A DNA stretch of 42,153 bases, taken from contig JALHMC010000035.1 in NCBI GenBank assembly GCA_022844225.1, forward strand, positions 1 through 42,153. The letters are read 5' to 3'. This DNA is from Hyphomicrobiaceae bacterium (lineage in GTDB: Bacteria > Pseudomonadota > Alphaproteobacteria > Rhizobiales > Hyphomicrobiaceae). This document shows, in pieces, positions 1 through 7,418 of the stretch (positions are counted from its first letter, which is position 1; the number at the start of each line of letters is the position of its first letter). A model generated the notes under the pieces. It did no database searches, was not told the origin of the DNA, and worked only from the letters and a program-made list of their open reading frames with translations. The translations under genes were made by a program, and so were the position numbers.

Positions 1-851
1 CGTGGCTCGTAAGCCCCGATCGGCAGCAGCGCGGCCCTGAGCTTAGGATGGCGCAGCGCCACGCGCCGGAACGTGCCGCCATCGGCAAAACCACTATCGC
101 CGACTGCATAGATCTTGCCGGCCGGAGTCTCGATGACGAAACTCGCCCACAGGGCGTGGCTACGGTCGCGCGCACCTCGTGCCGACCAGTGCTGCGTCGG
201 CTCTGCATGCGCGATGATCCCCCCGCCGAGATCCGTCGCATCGCCCCAATCGACAGCCCTCGCCTTGATCCCGGCAATCTCCCCGCGCAAAATCGTGTCG
301 TTACCGAGAGGTGTCACAATCATCGGTCGATGCCGCTGCCAGACCCGGCCGAGGGTCATCACGTCCATGTGGTCATAATGATTGTGCGTGACGATAACCG
401 CGTGAATGGGCGGCAGATCATCGAAAGCGATTCCCGGTGCGTTGGCTCGCCGTGGACCGGCGAACGAGAAGGGACTTGCCCGGTCAGCCCAGACAGGATC
501 GATCAGCAGATTTCGGCCAACGGCCTGAATCAGCCAGCTCGCATGACCGATCAAAGTAAGGCGGGCGCGCTTACCCACGACCTGCTCCGGCGGCCGGTCG
601 GGTCCAACCGGACTGGGAGCGACCGGCGGCCACGTCGCCCACGTCTCTCCCGTATAAAGGCGTGCCACCTGCCAGAGGCCCTTGGGCGAACGCCCACCCG
701 GATTGAAGAACCGCTCGCCGTCGAAGTGGTCTGACACCGGTCCGGAATAATAGGAATTTGCTTTTCGCGGCATCAGTGACGCTGTCGCCGCCGCCACCAG
801 CATGCCAGTTGCCGCCAGCCCACGCTTCAGGAAACGGCGTCGTGTAGGCAT
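1..851 (-). CDS. Tat-exported metallo-beta-lactamase-fold hydrolase (UlaG/NAPE-PLD-like), 3' end beyond window
   Basis: About 283 codons are visible; the C-terminus runs off the left edge. The N-terminus is a twin-arginine signal (TRRRFLKR at residues 3-10, then an Ala/Leu-rich stretch), so export of a folded metalloenzyme to the periplasm is expected. The metal motif THNHYDHMD (residues 155-163) is the HxHxDH signature of the metallo-beta-lactamase fold. It is preceded by LIGHASWLI and LLIDPVW, which is the layout of the UlaG/NAPE-PLD branch rather than of true beta-lactamases; a later PTQHW supplies another likely ligand. The substrate is unknown; lipid or lactone hydrolysis are family possibilities. 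It is the last visible gene of a same-strand run with the Ldh_2 dehydrogenase and DOPA-dioxygenase-like genes, 107 bases after the former. The start is the ATG at 849-851. Confidence 0.85.
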   Translation of the reverse strand, partial: MPTRRRFLKRGLAATGMLVAAATASLMPRKANSYYSGPVSDHFDGERFFNPGGRSPKGLWQVARLYTGETWATWPPVAPSPVGPDRPPEQVVGKRARLTLIGHASWLIQAVGRNLLIDPVWADRASPFSFAGPRRANAPGIAFDDLPPIHAVIVTHNHYDHMDVMTLGRVWQRHRPMIVTPLGNDTILRGEIAGIKARAVDWGDATDLGGGIIAHAEPTQHWSARGARDRSHALWASFVIETPAGKIYAVGDSGFADGGTFRRVALRHPKLRAALLPIGAYEP

Positions 852-958
852 ACTGCGCGCTCCCGACGAAACCGATATCGCAAACCGAGGCCACACCACC
901 AGCCGGGTGCAAGCTCGCTCGCCAATCGGCCAGTCCAACTGATGAACCTCGCGCCCCG

Positions 959-2023
959 TTAATCCAACAGCCACGGCGCAGCAGCGGCTTGAGCGATCTG
1001 ACGGACCTGGCCGAGCAGCCCCGGGCCGACGGGAATGCCATCGCGCATGCGCGCCTCGGCGAGCTTCCACTGCGGGTCGCCCGCTACCATGACGGGCTGC
1101 GCCGGGTCCATCGGCGTCGTCGCCCGGAGTGTCCCCAGGAACGTGGCCACGTCGCACTCGAACGTCCCCGTTCCACGGAATATGGAAGGATCGATCGCCA
1201 TGAAGAAGTGGCCAATATCTTGCCCAACCGGCTTCTTGGTATGCTCGGGATCAGTGATCAACGTCGCGCCAGAGAGACACGACGCGAGAATGTTGACCAT
1301 CACCGAGAGGCCGTAGCCCTTGTAGCTCGAGTTTTCGGGCGATCCGCCGAGCGAGGTCAGGAAGCCGCCCTTCTCTTTGGCGACCAGGGGATCGTTCGAA
1401 GGCTTACCCTCGCGATCCAGCACCCAGCCGTCGGGTGTCGGCAGACCTTCGTTGGCCTTGTTGCGGATACGGCCGGCCGCCACAGTGGTCGTGGCCATGT
1501 CCAGCAGGAAAGGTACCCCGTCCGCACTCGGTGCCGCAAACGACCAGGGATCGGTGCCGAGACGTGCCTGCTTGCCGAACGTCGGTGCAACCTGGATCCC
1601 CGAGGCCGACGTGCACGACATACCAACGAGCCCGGCCTTAGCAGCCATCAGCGTGTAGAATCCAGCCGCACCGAAATGCGCGGAGGCGCGCACGACCGTG
1701 GCCGCCATACCCACCGCCTTTGCCTTCTCGATCGCCTTCGACATGGCAAAATGTGCCGGCACATGGCCGAGCCCACCGCCTCCATCGATGACGGCCGACA
1801 CCGGCGTCTCCGAGATGATGCTTGGTCGAGCATCCATCCGCACCCGGCCGTTGCGCCGCAGGACATCGTAACCTGGAATCATAGAGATGCCGTGGCTGTC
1901 GACGCCGTGCAGATCAGACCACGCTAAAACCTCGGCGGTGATCTCGGCGTTGTCGTCCGGCATCCCCCAACCCTGAAGAATGGCTTTCAACTGCGCGCGA
2001 TGATTGGCGTAGGTGGCTGGCAT
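959..2023 (-). CDS. Ldh_2 family NAD(P)-dependent malate/L-lactate/sulfolactate-type dehydrogenase
   Basis: A 354-residue protein of the Ldh_2 family (malate, ureidoglycolate, L-sulfolactate and delta-1-piperideine-2-carboxylate dehydrogenases), which is unrelated to classical Rossmann lactate dehydrogenases. Family landmarks are LHGVDSHGI near residue 40, the catalytic-histidine segment ASAHFGAAGFY, the nucleotide-binding LGTDPWSFAAP, and the glycine-rich SSYKGYGLS. These enzymes reduce 2-oxoacids or cyclic imines with NAD(P)H in the cytoplasm. The exact substrate cannot be read from the sequence. The open frame extends upstream, but the ATG at 2021-2023 is preceded by AGAGGGAG at good spacing and begins the usual family N-terminus. 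It lies 92 bases downstream of the DOPA-dioxygenase-like gene on the same strand and may be co-transcribed with it. Confidence 0.88.
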   Translation of the reverse strand: MPATYANHRAQLKAILQGWGMPDDNAEITAEVLAWSDLHGVDSHGISMIPGYDVLRRNGRVRMDARPSIISETPVSAVIDGGGGLGHVPAHFAMSKAIEKAKAVGMAATVVRASAHFGAAGFYTLMAAKAGLVGMSCTSASGIQVAPTFGKQARLGTDPWSFAAPSADGVPFLLDMATTTVAAGRIRNKANEGLPTPDGWVLDREGKPSNDPLVAKEKGGFLTSLGGSPENSSYKGYGLSVMVNILASCLSGATLITDPEHTKKPVGQDIGHFFMAIDPSIFRGTGTFECDVATFLGTLRATTPMDPAQPVMVAGDPQWKLAEARMRDGIPVGPGLLGQVRQIAQAAAAPWLLD

Positions 2024-2115
2024 CGGTGCTCCCTCTGGCCGATAAGTGGGCCGCCAAACTCGACGATCCGCACTCCAACGGCAAGTGGTCGCGCCAGAAA
2101 CGATCAATGTCCGCG

Positions 2116-2451
2116 CTACGCCGACTTGAAGATCGACACATCCAACGGCCGCACCGCGCCCATCCACATTGCGTGATCTGTATGATCCTTGAGGTCATTC
2201 CCCGTCTCGGGGTGGACGAGCACGACGAGGCCGTCGCGATTCAGCATCAGCCAGCGCGTCACGTCCGCAAACTTTTCATGCGGTACCAGTAGCTGGCAGC
2301 TCCAATCCGGGTGCGGCCCGACCGGCTTCTCGTGCACGCGCCCCATGACGACACCGAAAGCGTCTCGGCAGGCCTCGCAGATGCGGCGCGCTTTTTCGAG
2401 CGTCGACGCGTCGAAATAGACGTGAGCATGATACTCGACGACATTTGCCAT
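2116..2451 (-). CDS. DOPA 4,5-dioxygenase family protein
   Basis: A 111-residue protein of the small DOPA_dioxygen family, known from fungal and plant betalain-type extradiol DOPA dioxygenases and many proteobacterial homologues. The conserved core HPETGNDLKDHTDHAMWMG spans residues 80-98. His8, His10 and His47, with the later His80/His90/His93 cluster, are candidate non-haem iron ligands. The length is typical of bacterial members. A strong ribosome-binding site (AAGGAGG) lies about 10 bases before the ATG. Bacterial members are mostly uncharacterised; extradiol cleavage of a catechol is the family inference. The dehydrogenase just downstream could process the product, but that is a guess. 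It is divergent from yjbQ, with about 120 bases between for promoters. Confidence 0.85.
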   Translation of the reverse strand: MANVVEYHAHVYFDASTLEKARRICEACRDAFGVVMGRVHEKPVGPHPDWSCQLLVPHEKFADVTRWLMLNRDGLVVLVHPETGNDLKDHTDHAMWMGAVRPLDVSIFKSA

Positions 2452-2569
2452 CAGTCAGCCCTCCTTGTGAACTCAAGCCCGTTGGCATAGGCGCTAGCAA
2501 CTGACCGGGTCAATGAGAACACGATCACGTCTGCGTGGCGGCCGCCATGGATAGCACCGGGAGCCAATC

Positions 2570-3004
2570 ATGCCCCAGACCACCCTCACCATCGCCACCA
2601 ACGGTCCTGGACTGACCGAATTTACAAGAGCGGTGGAAGAGTTCGTTCGTCGGGTGACAGAGGAGAACGGCATCAACGAGGGCCTGCTCACCGTCTTCGT
2701 TCGCCACACATCCTGCTCCCTTCTGATCCAGGAGAACGCGGACCCCGACGTGCGCCGCGATCTCGACGCATTCTTCAACCGCCTGGTTCCCCCATCGGAC
2801 CATCCCTCGATGTGCTGGGTCGTACACACCGCCGAGGGACCGGACGACATGCCGGCCCACATCAAGGCCGCTCTGACAGCCGTATCGATATCGATCCCGG
2901 TGTCACATGGCCGACTGCTACTGGGTACCTGGCAGGGCATCTACCTTTTCGAGCATCGCGACCGACCGCATCGACGCGAGGTTGTACTCCATCTGTCTGC
3001 TTGA
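2570..3004 (+). CDS. yjbQ: YjbQ family protein (UPF0047; secondary thiamine-phosphate synthase type)
   Basis: A 144-residue single-domain protein that matches the YjbQ/UPF0047 family over its full length. Conserved segments are FVRHTSCSLLIQENAD (about residues 44-59), the H-x-D-rich middle, and GTWQGIYLFEHRDRPHRREV near the end. E. coli YjbQ has weak thiamine-phosphate synthase activity when overexpressed, and its physiological role is unsettled. It is expected to be cytoplasmic. The start ATG follows GGGAGCCAATC, a good ribosome-binding site. It is the first of three short forward genes and is divergent from the dioxygenase gene. Confidence 0.92.
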   Translation: MPQTTLTIATNGPGLTEFTRAVEEFVRRVTEENGINEGLLTVFVRHTSCSLLIQENADPDVRRDLDAFFNRLVPPSDHPSMCWVVHTAEGPDDMPAHIKAALTAVSISIPVSHGRLLLGTWQGIYLFEHRDRPHRREVVLHLSA

Positions 3005-3111
3005 ACCGTTGTAGGCCTTGGGCGTGCAGCCGGTTCTGCCAAGCTCAAGCCGTTTTTTAATCTTTGTCGCTTACCCTGGTCGCACACCCAATCAAATGTT
3101 GGTCGTGAGCG

Positions 3112-3471
3112 ATGACGCGAACCCGGCGAAACACTGCGATCGTCGCCTCCGTGATCTTGGCCATTCCCCCGATAAACTTCATGAGCGCACTTGTCGTCTT
3201 CCCTTTGGCAATCTACGCCCTGTTCGCCATCATCGCCAATTTTGGACCCCTGGCGATGCTGGTTGCAGCCGGACTTGATCGGGTAGGCTTGGGCATCGAC
3301 AGGGTCAAGCTGTTCGACGCGTGGGCATACTGCGGCATCATCTGGGTGGGTTGCGCGTTCGGACTATCCCGCTGGGGCGACGCGGCTGCCTCCCTAGGCG
3401 GCCGTAACGAGCCCTATTTCAAGGTTCTGTTCATGCCCTACGTTGCCGTTTATCAGTACCTCCTCGGTTGA
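3112..3471 (+). CDS. small membrane protein, unknown function
   Basis: A 119-residue protein I do not recognise. It has hydrophobic segments at about residues 9-29, 30-53 and 70-86, compatible with three membrane helices, and a basic N-terminus (MTRTRRN) that would stay in the cytoplasm. The C-terminal 30 residues are mixed and end in a further weakly hydrophobic stretch (FMPYVAVYQYLLG). The ribosome-binding site is weak (GTGAGCG). It sits between yjbQ and the HlyU-like gene on the same strand with about 100 and 30 bases on either side. The hydrophobic pattern and codon use support a real gene, but no function is implied. Confidence 0.6.
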   Translation: MTRTRRNTAIVASVILAIPPINFMSALVVFPLAIYALFAIIANFGPLAMLVAAGLDRVGLGIDRVKLFDAWAYCGIIWVGCAFGLSRWGDAAASLGGRNEPYFKVLFMPYVAVYQYLLG

Positions 3472-3502
3472 GCCGATCTGCCAACTCCTAGAGGGTACAC
3501 AT

Positions 3503-3799
3503 ATGTCGTTCTGGAGATCGTTGTTCGGCGGCAGGCAGTCCGCCGCGAACGCCGCACCGAAAGTCGTGCGAGAGGCAGAGCACAACGGCTTTCGTATTCA
3601 AGCGATGCCTTATGCCGAGGCGGGCCAGTTCCAAGTGGCGGGCCTCATCTCGAAGGAAATCGACGGTGCGGCGAAACAACATCGCTTCGTGCGCGCGGAC
3701 CGTTTCGGATCGCTCGAAGATGCGGCTGACTTCGCCATCATGAAAGGTCGTCAGATCATCGACCAGCAGGGCGAGCGCATATTCGAAGAGCGTTCTTGA
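3503..3799 (+). CDS. HlyU family protein
   Basis: A 98-residue protein matching the HlyU family: it opens MSFWRSLFGG, followed by the EAEHNGFRI, FQVAGLISKEIDG and HRFVRADRF segments and a C-terminal QIIDQQGERIF. The family is named for the Vibrio HlyU virulence activator, but alphaproteobacterial members of this short type have not been shown to bind DNA and the name should be read loosely. The frame extends upstream, but the ATG at 3503 fits the family N-terminus and follows AGAGGG. It follows the small membrane protein gene by 31 bases. The next gene is convergent. Confidence 0.82.
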   Translation: MSFWRSLFGGRQSAANAAPKVVREAEHNGFRIQAMPYAEAGQFQVAGLISKEIDGAAKQHRFVRADRFGSLEDAADFAIMKGRQIIDQQGERIFEERS

Positions 3800-3877
3800 A
3801 CCTCGCTCGCACTCTAGTACTGACGCGAGGGCTTGAACCCCCGCGCTGCGCCCCAAGCTATCGCCTATGGCCGCCGA

Positions 3878-4828
3878 TCAGCTAATGACGCGCACCGGCT
3901 TTCCGGCGAGCCAGCCCTCGATGCACTCGACCGTGCCGGCAAAGAACAGCTTGTAGGTCTCGGCCGTCACATAGCCGAGGTGAGGCGTCAGCAACGCACG
4001 CGGTTCTTTGCGCAAAGCATCGGCGGCAGGCAGTGGCTCCACATCGTAAACGTCGAGGCCAGCGCCCGCGATTCGGCCTTCCTTCAACGCCGTGACGAGT
4101 GCCGGGCCGTCGATGATCGGACCGCGCGACGTGTTCACGATCGAGGCCGTGGGCTTCATCAATCCAAGCTCGCGTGCGCCGACGAGACCTCGGCTCCTAT
4201 CCGACAGCACGAGATGAATTGAAATGAAGTCGGAGCGCTGGAACAACTCGTCCTTATCGACACGCGTGGCACCTTTGGCCGCCGCTTTTTCGGTGGTGAG
4301 GTTCTGACTCCACGCTATGACGTCCATGCCGAACGCCTTGGCGTACACCGCGAGCTGCCCGCCGAGCTTGCCGAGACCGAGCACGCCCAGCGTCTTGCCG
4401 CGCAAATCCTGACCAACGGTGGTCTGCCAACGACCTTCGCGCATGTTCACGAACTCGACCTGGAAATTGCGCGCCAGCCCGAGAATGATCCCCATCGCCA
4501 GTTCGGCCGTCGCATGGCTGCCGCCTTCCGTGCCGCAAACCGTGATGCCACGGTCTGCGCAGGCCTTCATGTCGACCGAGGCATTGCGCATACCGGTAGT
4601 CACGAGCAGCTTCAGACTCGGCAATCGCTCCAGCAAGGAACGCGGAAACGCCGTCCGCTCGCGCATGATGGCGATCACGTCGAACCCGGCCAGTGCCTGG
4701 GCCGCCTCGTCCTGGCTCGCGAATGGCTTGTCGAAGATGACGACGTCGTGGGCGGCGCGCAGCTTCGACCAATCGGCGAATCTAAAGGCCACGTTTTGGA
4801 AGTCGTCCGTGATGGCGATGCGGGCCAT
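3878..4828 (-). CDS. D-isomer-specific 2-hydroxyacid dehydrogenase
   Basis: A 316-residue NAD(P)-dependent dehydrogenase of the phosphoglycerate/formate/glycerate dehydrogenase superfamily. The Rossmann motif is GLGKLG (151-156). The catalytic residues are all present: Arg235 in NTSRGPI, Glu264 in DVYDVEPLP and His283 in TPHLGYVT. The N-terminal substrate domain contains VTTGMRNASVD, the usual substrate-loop position. There is no C-terminal ACT regulatory domain, which argues against biosynthetic SerA. The reaction is reversible 2-oxoacid/D-2-hydroxyacid interconversion in the cytoplasm; the substrate is not determined. A strong AAGGAGG precedes the ATG. It is divergent from the DUF4112 gene. 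Confidence 0.93.
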   Translation of the reverse strand: MARIAITDDFQNVAFRFADWSKLRAAHDVVIFDKPFASQDEAAQALAGFDVIAIMRERTAFPRSLLERLPSLKLLVTTGMRNASVDMKACADRGITVCGTEGGSHATAELAMGIILGLARNFQVEFVNMREGRWQTTVGQDLRGKTLGVLGLGKLGGQLAVYAKAFGMDVIAWSQNLTTEKAAAKGATRVDKDELFQRSDFISIHLVLSDRSRGLVGARELGLMKPTASIVNTSRGPIIDGPALVTALKEGRIAGAGLDVYDVEPLPAADALRKEPRALLTPHLGYVTAETYKLFFAGTVECIEGWLAGKPVRVIS

Positions 4829-4989
4829 AAGCGCGCCTCCTTGAGGTTCGTCGGCTGAGGGGCATTTCCACGGCGGCGCCGGGGGCTGTCATCTTCACCA
4901 CTTTCCGTGCCTCGCGGCAAACGCGGCCTGAACCATTGCAGATGGAGCGCAGTTTCCTATCTCATCATCACGCAGCATAGGAGATCCGA

Positions 4990-5421
4990 TTGCCCGTCAT
5001 CGACAAGCAGGCACGCTGGCAGTCCCCGCGACGGCAGGTCGAGCGCATTGACATGAACGAGGCGGAGGCGGCTTACGCGCGCATCGACGCGCTCGCCCGC
5101 GCCATGGATTCGATCGTCGCCATTCCGGGCACGAATGTACGCATCGGCTTCGACGCGCTTTTGGGCCTCGTGCCGGTGGTTGGCGACATCGTTTCCCAGG
5201 CCATCTCGAGCTATATTATCTGGGAGGCGCGCCGCCTCGGCGTATCGCGCTGGACGATGGCGCGCATGATCGGGAACTCACTCGTTGATATGACAATCGG
5301 TGCCGTCCCGGTGGTGGGCGACGCGTTCGACGTCGCGTTCCGGGCCAACATGCGCAATCTAGCGCTGCTCAAAGGCGAGATGGAACGCAAGGGGCTGGGC
5401 ACCCGGACGATCGATCTGTAG
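4990..5421 (+). CDS. DUF4112 domain-containing membrane-associated protein
   Basis: A 143-residue protein of the DUF4112 family. It has the two internal copies of a P-V-V-G-D motif (GLVPVVGDIVS and GAVPVVGDAFD), with hydrophobic helices around them, and a charged C-terminus that normally stays cytoplasmic. The function is unknown. I chose the TTG at 4990 because AGGAG lies at ideal spacing before it; an internal ATG at 5053 would give a 122-residue protein but has a poorer ribosome-binding site. It stands alone upstream of the amidohydrolase run with 96 bases between. Confidence 0.82.
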   Translation: MPVIDKQARWQSPRRQVERIDMNEAEAAYARIDALARAMDSIVAIPGTNVRIGFDALLGLVPVVGDIVSQAISSYIIWEARRLGVSRWTMARMIGNSLVDMTIGAVPVVGDAFDVAFRANMRNLALLKGEMERKGLGTRTIDL

Positions 5422-5517
5422 TGCCCATTGCACGCTTCGCGCTCGCCCTGATCGGCTTGCCTCGGCGCGAACCGAGGTGCGACAGTCCATGCCGTCCCTT
5501 CGGCAGAGGATCGTCCC

Positions 5518-6513
5518 ATGCGTGTCGTCGCCCTCGAAGAGCACTTCACCGTTCCGCATCTGGTCAAGCGCATCGATCCGCGATTGATCGCGGCACGCGG
5601 CTTCCGTCCCCGCAAGCTCGCGCCGGGCGCCGTCAATCCGATGGACCTAGCCCCTGAGATCGGGCCCCAGCGTCTCGCGGCCATGGACGCGGCCGGGATC
5701 ACGGTACAGGTGCTTTCGAACACCGGTCCAGGCCCCGATCTAGTCGCCGGTGACGAGGGTATCGCCTTGGCCCGCGAGATGAACGACCACCTTGCTGACG
5801 AAGTTGCGCGGCACCCCGATCGCTTCGCGGGCTTCACGGTGCTGCCGATGGCGGCTCCGGAAGGATGCGCAGACGAGTTGAGGCGATGCGTGCGCGATCT
5901 CGGCTTCGTCGGCGCATTGATCAACGGCACGTGCGACGGTCGTTTTCTCGACGACCCGGCCTATGACGCGCTGCTTGCCGCAGCCGTCGAGCTGGACGTA
6001 CCCATCTATATCCATCCCCACCTCGCTCCCGCATCGGTTCGAGACGCCTATTTCGGTGGCCTCGAGCCAGGAGCGGCCCGCGTGCTCGAAGCCGCCGGCT
6101 GGGGCTGGCATCAGGAGACGGGGTTGCATGTCCTGCGCCTCGTGCTCGGAGGCACGCTGGACAAGCACCCGAAGCTCAAGCTCGTCATCGGCCACATGGG
6201 CGAGATGCTGCCCATGATGATGGCACGCGCCGACGACGTGTTCGCAGTCGACGCCACACACCTGTCGCGCCCGATCAGCCGCACCATCCAGGATCAGGTC
6301 TGGATCACCACGAGCGGGATCTTCTCCCAGCCACCGCTGATCGCCGCGCTGATGACCTTCGGCATCGACCGGCTGATGTTCTCCGTCGACTATCCCTATG
6401 CCTCGAATGCGAAGGGAAAGGCGTTCCTCGAGAACGCACCGCTGCCACCAGCCGAACTCGCCAAGTTAGCGCACGGCAATGCGGATCAGCTCCTCAAGTT
6501 ACGAGTGGCGTGA
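5518..6513 (+). CDS. amidohydrolase-family decarboxylase (gamma-resorcylate decarboxylase/ACMSD type)
   Basis: A 331-residue metal-dependent TIM-barrel protein of the amidohydrolase_2 family. Instead of an N-terminal HxH it begins ALEEHF, the form found in gamma-resorcylate (2,6-dihydroxybenzoate) decarboxylase. The metal set can be followed: Glu7 and His9, His166 in IYIHPH, His226 in VIGHMGE, and Asp291 in FSVDYPY. The family catalyses non-oxidative (de)carboxylation of phenolic acids or, in ACMSD, of a ring-cleavage intermediate. The substrate cannot be fixed here. It leads a forward run with an alpha/beta-hydrolase-like protein, a luciferase-like monooxygenase and a GMC oxidoreductase, which suggests an aromatic or terpenoid degradation pathway. 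The ATG follows AGAGG. Confidence 0.88.
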   Translation: MRVVALEEHFTVPHLVKRIDPRLIAARGFRPRKLAPGAVNPMDLAPEIGPQRLAAMDAAGITVQVLSNTGPGPDLVAGDEGIALAREMNDHLADEVARHPDRFAGFTVLPMAAPEGCADELRRCVRDLGFVGALINGTCDGRFLDDPAYDALLAAAVELDVPIYIHPHLAPASVRDAYFGGLEPGAARVLEAAGWGWHQETGLHVLRLVLGGTLDKHPKLKLVIGHMGEMLPMMMARADDVFAVDATHLSRPISRTIQDQVWITTSGIFSQPPLIAALMTFGIDRLMFSVDYPYASNAKGKAFLENAPLPPAELAKLAHGNADQLLKLRVA

Positions 6514-6603
6514 GATCGGCTGGCCGCACAATGTACGGACTTGTTGACACCCCCTGCGACACTTGCAACCGTTTCGCATATTCGGAGCAACGGGAGCAAC
6601 GCA

Positions 6604-7389
6604 ATGGCCAGTGCAAAAGGGTGGGCCGAGGACACGATCGAGGTGTCTGGAGCCAGGATCTTCCTGAGGCGCGCAGGCACAGGATCGCCTGTTGTCATCC
6701 TCCACCATGACATCGGCACGCTCGACAACCTCGACTTCTATGACGAGCTCGCCAAAAGCCACGAAGTCATCGTCCCGCACTTTCCGGGATGGGGGAAATC
6801 GCCACGCCTGGAATGGATGCGCCACCCGCGGGATGTGGCCGTTCTGATGCAGGGCCTCAAATCCGGCCTTGGGCTTGCGCAATGTGCACTCGTCGGCCTC
6901 GGCTTCGGCGGCTGGGTTGCGGGCGAGATGGCGACGATGGCGCCTCGTGAGGTCTCGAAGCTAGTGCTCGTCGGCCCCATGGGCATCAAACCGCCCGAGG
7001 GCTACATACTGGACCAAGCCATCATCTCCTACATCGATTACCCGCAAGCCTTCTTCCACGAGAGAAAGAGCTTCGAGAAGCTCTACGGTAACGTCACCAC
7101 AGACCAGCTCGAAGCCTGGGATATCGCCCGCGAGATGAGCTTCCGAATCGCCTGGAAGCCCTACATGTACAGCCAGCAGCTGCCTCACCTGCTAGGTGTC
7201 GTGAAGGCGCCAGCTCTCATCGTCTGGGGAGACGACAACAAGGTCGTCCCGCTTTCGGCCGCCCATGCCTACAAAAAGGCTCTCCCGAATGCGCGCCTCG
7301 AGATCGTGAAGGGCTCCGGCCACGCGGTCGAGATGGAGAAGCCGACCGAACTCGCCAAGCTGGTTATTCCGTTCCTTGCAACCAAGTAG
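6604..7389 (+). CDS. alpha/beta-hydrolase-fold protein with the nucleophile replaced by glycine
   Basis: A 261-residue protein with a full alpha/beta-hydrolase fold: the strand-3 turn VILHHDIGT, PHFPGWGKSP after strand 4, the nucleophile elbow, and a late WGDDNKVVP and GSGHAVEME. The acid (Asp210/211) and the base (His240) are present, but the elbow reads VGLGFGG where active members have GxSxG, so residue 100 is Gly. The codons (GGC CTC GGC TTC GGC) leave no ambiguity. It is therefore either non-hydrolytic, for example a cofactor-free lyase or binding partner, or catalytically inactive. An upstream in-frame start exists, but the ATG at 6604 has GGGAG before it. It is followed by the monooxygenase gene after only 29 bases, which implies functional coupling to it. 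Confidence 0.88.
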   Translation: MASAKGWAEDTIEVSGARIFLRRAGTGSPVVILHHDIGTLDNLDFYDELAKSHEVIVPHFPGWGKSPRLEWMRHPRDVAVLMQGLKSGLGLAQCALVGLGFGGWVAGEMATMAPREVSKLVLVGPMGIKPPEGYILDQAIISYIDYPQAFFHERKSFEKLYGNVTTDQLEAWDIAREMSFRIAWKPYMYSQQLPHLLGVVKAPALIVWGDDNKVVPLSAAHAYKKALPNARLEIVKGSGHAVEMEKPTELAKLVIPFLATK

Positions 7390-7418
7390 TCGCAGCGACC
7401 CTTTCAGGGAGACACGCC

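Noticed and set aside
48..734. 228-codon forward open frame at the left edge
   Set aside because: It is antisense to the Tat-exported metallo-beta-lactamase-fold gene, which has a signal peptide and metal motif. The forward product has no domain.
3801..3830. Possible hairpin (CCTCGC / GCGAGG) between convergent genes
   Set aside because: Only 6 pairs with an 18-base loop and no T-run; too weak to call a terminator.
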